Of a stretch of 64,000 nucleotides of DNA, positions 57,793-64,000 are shown piece after piece. The stretch lies in assembly GCA_018466975.1 (NCBI GenBank), contig JAENRS010000021.1, positions 52,771 through 116,770 of the forward strand. The letters are read 5' to 3'. Each line of letters opens with the position of its first letter. Position 1 is the first letter of the stretch. Source of the stretch: Sparassis latifolia (lineage: Eukaryota > Basidiomycota > Agaricomycetes > Polyporales > Sparassidaceae). The notes beneath the pieces were generated by a model, which ran no database searches, was not told the origin of the DNA, and saw only the letters and a program-made list of their open reading frames with translations. Both the position numbers and the translations under genes were made by a program.

Positions 57793-57881
57793 TGGGCGCA
57801 TGCCATGCAGGAACTGTCGGCGTGTGTAAACCTGTGTATTCACGGGTGGGCTCATGTAAAGTTCTTCGCGCGCGTGTAAAC
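57793..57881 (-). repeat. Palindromic CATGCGCCCA/TTTACACACGCG element, copy 4
   Basis: On the minus strand this reads GTTTACACGCGCGCG, a short spacer, TTTACATGAGCCCA, CCCGTGAATACACAGG, TTTACACACGCCGACA, then CATGCGCCCAC. It aligns along its whole length with copy 1 (4971-5060), including the outer partial repeats. This shows the ~90-bp unit, rather than only the core, is what is dispersed. Confidence 0.75.
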
Positions 57882-58435
57882 TTCTGAGTAGTCGAATGCA
57901 GGATTCCCACCTTTCTTTGTGCTCTTATGTATCTGTGATGCTTTTCAACACGCTGGTCAGCTTGCTTCTGCGTTACTTCTTTGGTTTCTCGTATGCTCTC
58001 TGCGTTCTCTCCGATTGTCTTTATCGCCTACTATTGTTTCTGGCATGGAGTCATCTTCTACGCCAAGTTGGATTATGGATGTGTCGAACGGAGCCGCCTT
58101 CCTCCCTTTGCTCGTGCAGGTTGGTATCTGAAGAGGTTGACAAACCCAAACATGCGATATACTTTCCCGCCCACAAACATGCACGAAGAGGCATGATGTA
58201 GTGATGCCGAGGGGCCGATTCAAACAGCTGGTTGTAGAAGCGCTGCACGTGGTTATCTAGTTTTGTCATCGAGCGCTGGCTTACCTTGACTTTGTTCCAT
58301 CGCAGATCTCAGTTCCTGGAAATGCCCCGATTCTGTCGCCCTACTACAAATCACAATTTCCACCGGGATACCTGAGACATGATCGGTGTTCGTGATTAAC
58401 GGCATGGGGCAGGGACGACGTGCTCACCTGCAAAG

Positions 58436-58612
58436 GATTATGACCAAAGGACGAACTATATTTCGTTCTGTGGGATCGTGAGTTCACCACGCTAGCAAAC
58501 GGTCTCGACTCTGCTGCAGGCGCCTTGGCGAGCTTGGAAGAGCAACGCGACGTCAGGGCCAACCTGCACTTGGCCACCGTCAGACTAGGAGAACCACTAA
58601 AGTTAAAATAAA
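58436..58612 (+). CDS. Hypothetical helical exon
   Basis: The plus frame KDELYFVLWDREFTTLANGL then DSAAGALASLEEQRDVRANL and HLATVRLGEPLK looks like a genuine alpha-helical exon. No flanking exon was joined with confidence. The overlapping 200-codon minus frame (58344-58946) is partly its shadow. On the minus strand at 58610-58760 an alternative coding-like text (DDLKKGKIGVREKILYRRC) also exists, so the strand of any real gene is unsettled. Confidence 0.3.
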
Positions 58613-58899
58613 CAAAGGTATCTATGATTTTGAACATGCTCGGCGCTCCACTTGAGCCACTGCCTATCCGAGTCCTCCTCAAAGGTACACCTCCGATACA
58701 GAATCTTCTCCCGCACGCCAATCTTGCCTTTCTTGAGGTCATCCTATTTCTCCAGAAGGTTCTCAAGGCCCATGCACGCTCCCAGCGCACCTGATCCCGA
58801 CGGCACCATCCGCACAGTCGAGCAGTCGAGCGCATGCTCCGCGCCGTCCGCTCCCAACGCTCGCTATTAGTACCGCCGGCCGCTACAGCAGCAGCGGTC

Positions 58900-60775
58900 G
58901 ACGCCTCCTCGAAATCAACGCCTAATCCTCCTCCGCGCAACCGCACGCGCGATGGCAGTCATCGAGAAAGTTGCCCCGCGTAAGTGTACCGCAGGTAGCT
59001 GAGCTGAGACTCTCGCGGCCGACTTTGACTCTGGCCGCTCACGCCACCGAACGCACGGTGTCCGCTATTCTCTATCCTCTACCTGTTTCTTCTTACCTGC
59101 TGCTCGATTCTCTCTCTCTTCTTTTCTCTCTCCTCTGCCCATCGGTCATGAATCGGACGATCGCATTGAGCGGTCGGCATTATAAGGTGAGTTGAAGATC
59201 TATTGAGTCAGTACGCCTTAATTCGCTGTGCAGACAATGTCGAACGCCATGAATCCCAAGGCCCACGGATCCGTCCCTTGCGCGGCTTTACAGAGGTATA
59301 TCTGTTTTTGAGCGCTGTGTGTTGCGCCTAGCCTGATGATTTCGCAGGCGATGAAAAATATCGGATTTAAAATGACAGCTACTAAAGGATCCGTGATTAA
59401 CTTCTGCCCTCCAAGACGATGCCGGGCGCGCCTTCTGTTGGCACAAGGTAATGTTTCTTAGTATCCAGAATGGCTTGAGATTGCTAACATAGTACAGCCA
59501 CACTCTTCGCACCTCAGGCCGACCATGTTCGGATGTGAGTTTTCCTGACCTCGCCAGAGCTAGCTAACGTGTTTTCAGTTTACGAGGCGACCTCTCGATG
59601 CTGTACGGTTGGAGGCTCGAGACGCTTGTGAGGAAGTAGTAGAGCGCCACGCTTATAGAAAACTTCGCGAATTGAAAATAGCCATGCGCGCATGATTGAG
59701 AATAAATTGACTGTGTAGATCTCCGTAATTCTTTCACAGATGGGCTACCTACTATCGCCGACCCTGTAAGTGCAAAGTGGCCTAGTAGTGCAAGATGCCA
59801 TCTCCCGAGAATTCTACTCTACCAAAATTCACGAAAAATATGTAGTAGCTACAATTATCCCTAGAATTTTAGGCATACAACTTGAGTGCAAACTCCTTGA
59901 GGAATAGTATGTGCTCTGCGACTTGCAAGAGGGACGTGCTTTAGGCGTGACAATGAAGCGCTGGAGTTTGAACTCCGACTAGGGGACAGACAAGGCAATG
60001 GCATGTCGGCACAGGTGACGATCTGTGACCGATTGGGCGCTCTTCCTTGCAAATGACTCTCTTCGTCGCGCTCGCTCTCAAGATGATACAACATGAAGAA
60101 AAAAATGCAACAGGTGTTGAAGACATACTTTATATGTTAGAGATTATGTAGGAAAAATTTTGGGGTGAAACGGGCTCGGTCTGAATGCATGGTGACAGAA
60201 GTGCAAGACACCTTGCACTACCGGGTCAATGATAGTAGTGGCCTTTGTAGATTAAGCCGGCTGTATCTAGATTACGAGATCCGATCACTGTACGCGAATC
60301 GCGGCCGGCACACCTTGACGCACTGCAGGCCCTGCTGAGTTTCCTCCATTGCGCAACACAGGCAACGGTGGCTTACCACCAGCCTCAGCAGGCGGATAAC
60401 AGAGAGTGAATTGTCTTAAAAGCATCTTTCTGAACTTTTTGATGCGCACTCACCAGCTTAATTGCCATACATGGAAGGCATGATCGGAGGATAGTAAAAC
60501 TGTCCTCCGAGTGACTAGTCCTTGCAGTTAAACCTTTGTCCACCCATGCAGTAAGACAATTCAATCTCTGCAATCTGCCTCCATTGATAGATTGTCCGAG
60601 GCCATTGCCCGCCGTGAAAGTGAATATTGTTTGAACAATCGATACCGCACGCCGCAAGTGAGGCATGAGGCAATTGCCGACTGATCTAGCCGCCGCTGAA
60701 CCTTTCCTTGTCTTCGCTCCTTCAGGTCTCAATTGTGCTATTGCCAGCATATATGGCTGCCCCTGAAGTTTTTCA
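58900..60775. other. Stretch without recognisable genes
   Basis: Nothing with a domain was seen. A 133-codon minus frame at 60385-60786 has no motif. An 8-bp-stem hairpin AGTGCAAG-ACAC-CTTGCACT lies near 60200-60219, and a similar AGTGCAAGATG word occurs near 59788. Confidence 0.4.
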
Positions 60776-60778
60776 GAG

Positions 60779-61606
60779 TTGGACACTGTCCTACAAGATA
60801 CTCACATCCACCGAATTACTTACAGATGGCGACCGAGTACTATGAGTGAGTATCGCCGAGGAATCATCATCGTGCTCAGCTCACCCATGCACTTACAGCT
60901 CGAAGGATTTCAAGGTACTTTTCTCCCACACAGGACTTCTATTTGCCCACAATTCCTTTGAAAATCCTTGTGAGACGATACTAATCGACGAGTGGAACTC
61001 GGCGTCCGTTATTCTCGTCGAGTTGGCTCCTGGGCATTGTATGTTCCTGTGGTAACTTTTGGCGATCATACCCATGATTCAAGCATCCCATTCCCAGATG
61101 CGCTGGTGGTGAAGGAGCGGGAGACCGCTCTGATGCAACTGGAACATGCCGACGTGATATTTGATTGTGTTATCACACCCAAGTGGAGATTCGTCTTCGA
61201 TCAAGTAAGTCGTGACGACCGTCCTGAAGTTCTTTCACCCACATAACCGTCTCGCTCCTGTATAGCCCAACCATATTGTGAAGTGGACCCTCCCGCAGTG
61301 TCACCCAAGCGGATCTACGAGTTACTGCTCATGGTATCATCTTCACCTTTCGGATTCCGTCACCTTCTGGAGGTTTTTGAAGCACGTCGCACACGCCTTG
61401 GCTCTTCAGCATGGGATCTGCTCGCTCTCAACGAGCGACTTAAATTGGCTTGTGATTCGTTTGATTCACTCACTGCAACGTACGATCTGCACGACAGTCT
61501 AGTCGTGGAAGACATAGGGACGACGGTAGGGATGACGGAAGCCGAACCTGACCCAGGGAGGTTGGCAGAGGAAGAGCACGTAATGCAGTCACTCTTACCA
61601 TTGTGA
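60779..61606 (+). CDS. Hypothetical multi-exon gene
   Basis: Likely exons: 60825-60845 (ending at a GTGAGT), 60899 onward (VLFSHTGLLFAHNSFENPCE and TILIDEWNSASVILVELAPG), a further frame LVVKERETALMQLEHADVIF then DCVITPKWRFVFDQ with GTAAGT at 61205, and a last exon from about 61264 (PPAVSPKRIYELLLMVSSSP then FGFRHLLEVFEARRTRLGSS, ending LAEEEHVMQSLLPL at a TGA). Splice signals are plausible and composition is protein-like. No family is recognised. The start is set at the first Met of the upstream frame and is uncertain. Confidence 0.4.
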
Positions 61607-61934
61607 GTTCATATGTATCGTAGCATTACACTCACTGAACGGCATTTCGCAGTACGTGTTGGGACATTGACTGATCAACCTCATCTCATTTCTGAATGGA
61701 TATCGCTACCAGGAGGCGCATGACTAGCGGTATCGGTTGGGATTGTACTTCACTGGAATGACCATGAAATTGATTTTAAATGACTACGGACCGATGTACT
61801 ACTACACAAATTGTTGGCGATATATATAGTTCTTTCCAGGCCTACATCACAACGATGACACTGAATTCCAGGTTCTTTACCACCGTAGTTTCGAGTGAAC
61901 GGCGGCAGGAAGGATGTTAAAGAGGGCGTTTTAG

Positions 61935-62490
61935 AGTGCTGGTCTTGGAACCGAGACTCATCAACATTTGCCGGATCCTATTGTTAAACTGCTGGATATC
62001 TGCAGAGGGGAACATTAACTCCGCAGATGTGGCTAACCCACCTTCTCATACCTTCGTCCAATACTCGAAGGAATGCCTGAGGTTTGTCAAGTTCCGTACT
62101 GCATCCTTGAGTGATACCTGCTCCCCGCTCACCATCCGGGTTGTCAGCAGAGTACGAACCTCGAACCTGCACGTCGAGAGTAAAAGTCGAGGGTTGTTCT
62201 TCGAATAGATGGTGAGAAATGTGTCCTCCCATCAATCGGCGTCGACGAGCGCGGAAGACTCTGCTTGATGTCCCAGGGGACGGTACGTACCAGGTTGACG
62301 TCGTGCTTGATCAATCGCAAGCGACAGTCCAGCACCGCTTGTTATTGTCGCCGATGACGTTGGGTCGGGATTGGCACTAAAGTACTGCTGGATGAGGTCC
62401 CGGAACTCTTCAGTGGTGAAGCGGAAGAGTGTATGAAGATGATCGACGTAACACGAGTACAGCCAGATCGGATGACGGGTTTCAGTTTCA
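61935..62490 (-). pseudogene. Second PRP8 pseudogene fragment
   Basis: Homologous to 14770-15275 in the same orientation. Minus-strand text: [74 protein letters not shown] and [16 protein letters not shown]. Frames switch repeatedly and several deletions are visible, for example the loss of part of the [11 protein letters not shown] block. Both ends stop abruptly inside the coding region. The lesions differ from those of the first copy, so it is an independent or early-split copy. Confidence 0.88.
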
Positions 62491-62599
62491 GAGCGACTTG
62501 ACAGTTGTAGTGCGTGAGGAGTGAGTACTAATCTTCCGCAGCCTTGATTTGACGTCCAAGGAGCGGCGACCGTCCACATCGTAGCCTAGACTGAGCAGA

Positions 62600-64000
62600 A
62601 GACGACCGGTCAACCTTAGATCCAACTAATGCTTGACGATCCTCCAGAACTGGGGGAGATCGGGCTGACTATCTGCGCCAATCTGCACAGAATCTGCATT
62701 CGTTAATAGCTTGGAACTTGGCAAGCGATGGTGTAGGGCGCTTATCTCGTGAGTAGCCAACAACAACACCTATGGAGCGTTTGGCAGGGGATTCGCCAGT
62801 ATACTCGTTCGGTGTTGACTCAAAAATGGATCTAGGCGAGGGAGGAGATCTCGAGACTAGTACTGACCATCCTCGTTCGCCTCCTTGAGCTGGTCGAGCT
62901 TGGGCACATCCCCGCCCACAGACTTGAACAAGTCAGAGAAATCTGTTCCTCCCATAGCGATTCTGATGGGCGGCAGTGCAGGTGCAATGAAAGTCGCATG
63001 TGAGGTCCGCTTCACGGAGATGACTCGAGATTTTACGACACCTTCTCTACCGCCGGTGTGACCTGTATCTGATGAGTCACGACTGGGGTCTAGTCGTAGA
63101 GGAGGTGGACGAGTAATACTTCTGGCGCGGAGCCCTTGACGGTAGGGTCGGACGCCTGCATTAGGCTCTTCCACGCCCCTGCTCTGCTCTGCCTCTGTGT
63201 CTGAGGGACGCCCACATGGTGAGAAGGAGACATCGGACAAGGCGCAGGCAGGAGGCAGTTCAAGCTCCACGCCAATCGTGTCGGACGAAGACCTGCTATT
63301 TCGCAGAATATGCACTGACGGTGTAGGAATCGCCTGCGCCTGTCTACCGATGATTTCGCACGAGCGACGCTACCATCTGCTGAATGAAGACTGGTCGATC
63401 CACGCCGCTTTACGCCGCCGCCACCAAACGAAGGGCCTGCATCAAGAGAATGCGCAGTATCTTGAGCCGCGAAACGGGTTCGCTATTCCGCCTGGCTTCC
63501 GGGGCGCGAAGGTAAGCGATCCAAGCCAGATCCCCGCCGTGAGGGGAAAGGAACAGCTTGATTGACCCGCTGATTGTTTTCCGACAACGGACTGCCAGAT
63601 GAGCATGAGCGGATGCATCCCAATACTCAACAGATCCGACTCGGACACTGTTTCTGGAGACAGAGAATGCGAGGTTGAAGGCGATGCGAAAGAAAATGAC
63701 GACGCACGTCAGATGGGTGTGAAATGCAGCTATGCAGCATGTTCAGCATGCCAGCCTGATCAAGCCTGATGACCAGAGCGAAGGCATTGTTAATTACTGG
63801 TGTGAGCTCAAACTGCACGAGTGATTCACCAGTTCGCACCGCGGAACACTTGATAATCGGACTTTCAAGCAGGGCGATCTCGAATGGGGGACGGCACTTA
63901 GCGGGGAGTTGACAACGAAATGCGGTGCTGTGCTAGCCTATCCACCACCGTGTTCGAGGGACACGACGTCTAGTCGAGTTAAGCACCTCGAATCGTAGAA
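62600..64000. other. Unassigned terminal stretch
   Basis: A 152-codon minus frame at 62857-63315 ends IRIAMGGTDFSDLFKSVGGD and VPKLDQLKEANEDGQY. This looks like a real protein C-terminus, but the frame opens in Ser/Arg-rich text without a recognisable domain. An overlapping plus frame (63197-63565) reads MISHERRYHLLNEDWSIHAA. Only one of the two can be coding; I cannot decide. Nothing else was seen up to 64000. Confidence 0.35.

Noticed and set aside
60385..60786. 133-codon minus-strand frame as a gene
   Set aside because: No motif, no homologous-looking pattern and no splice or promoter support; left as part of an unassigned stretch.
1..64000. CRISPR array, tRNA or rRNA genes
   Set aside because: No regularly spaced short repeats with unique spacers, no B-box-like GGTTCGANNCC with a foldable partner, and no rRNA-like conserved blocks were seen; the organism is also a eukaryote.
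1..64000. LTR retrotransposon or LINE with reverse transcriptase
   Set aside because: No YxDD, integrase or gag-knuckle motif was found. The reverse-transcriptase-like region noted belongs to PRP8. The 30-208/6500-6703 repeats enclose host-type genes only.
1..64000. TET/JBP gene or KDZ-type transposase, often linked in basidiomycetes
   Set aside because: The transposase text fits Tnp2/Plavaka-type proteins, and the only oxygenase found is a JmjC protein with KDM3-like features; no TET/JBP signature was recognised.
1..64000. Telomere-adjacent position
   Set aside because: The decay and fragment load would fit a subtelomere, but no TTAGGG-type arrays occur in the window, so this remains only a suggestion.

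Overview
The window looks like nuclear DNA of an agaricomycete fungus, probably a polypore relative. The reasons are short introns (about 45-65 bp) in nearly every recognisable gene, and families typical of mushroom-forming fungi: DUF6534 membrane proteins, FunK1-type kinases, F-box/LRR proteins, Tnp2/Plavaka-type transposases, truncated RBR ubiquitin ligases, JmjC proteins with Cys-rich N-termini, and paired RNase H1 N-terminal (viroplasmin-like) domains. No tRNA, rRNA, CRISPR array or bacterial-type operon was seen. All family names come from reading translated exons by eye; no search was run.

Layout. 0-6.7 kb: two diverged direct repeats (30-208 and 6500-6703) bracket a PER1/PGAP3 N-terminal fragment, an unrecognised gene and a well-resolved DUF6534 gene (2720-4739, minus). 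6.9-10.1 kb: two paralogous dynamin stalk+GED genes without a GTPase domain, with a truncated RBR ligase between them, all minus strand. 10.7 kb: a 114-bp snap-back palindrome. 11.9-14.3 kb: a JmjC oxygenase gene that looks intact. 14.7-20.1 kb: a decayed copy of the spliceosome gene PRP8 (roughly the N-terminal half, with stops, frameshifts, a ~630-bp insertion and a duplicated internal exon); a further PRP8 fragment lies at 61.9-62.5 kb. 20.8-28 kb: hypothetical genes, an SMC2 fragment, a GC-rich membrane alpha/beta-hydrolase pseudogene that has lost its nucleophile motif, and a Q/N-rich Myb-like gene. 29.2-33.2 kb: F-box, FunK1 kinase and WD40 genes, all minus strand, at least two of them frameshifted. 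36-47 kb: mobile-element country, with a hairpin, two inverted copies of a stem-loop element joined to a gene family, a ~395-bp MITE and a broken Tnp2/Plavaka transposase. 48-54.7 kb: a multi-exon hypothetical gene with a 112-114-bp coding minisatellite, a double viroplasmin-domain gene and a conserved coiled-coil protein. 54.7-64 kb: mostly unassigned sequence with a few coding-like exons.

The genes do not form a pathway. The window reads as a gene graveyard: partial copies of housekeeping genes (PRP8, SMC2, PER1) and of expanded accessory families, mixed with small palindromic and terminal-repeat elements. The signals most worth follow-up are small structured DNA elements: a CATGCGCCCA...TTTACACACGCG family with variable stems (four copies), and paired hairpins that keep an almost invariant loop while their stems vary. 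Also notable are the twin GTPase-less dynamin genes sharing a GC-AG intron, and the repeated PRP8 fragments.
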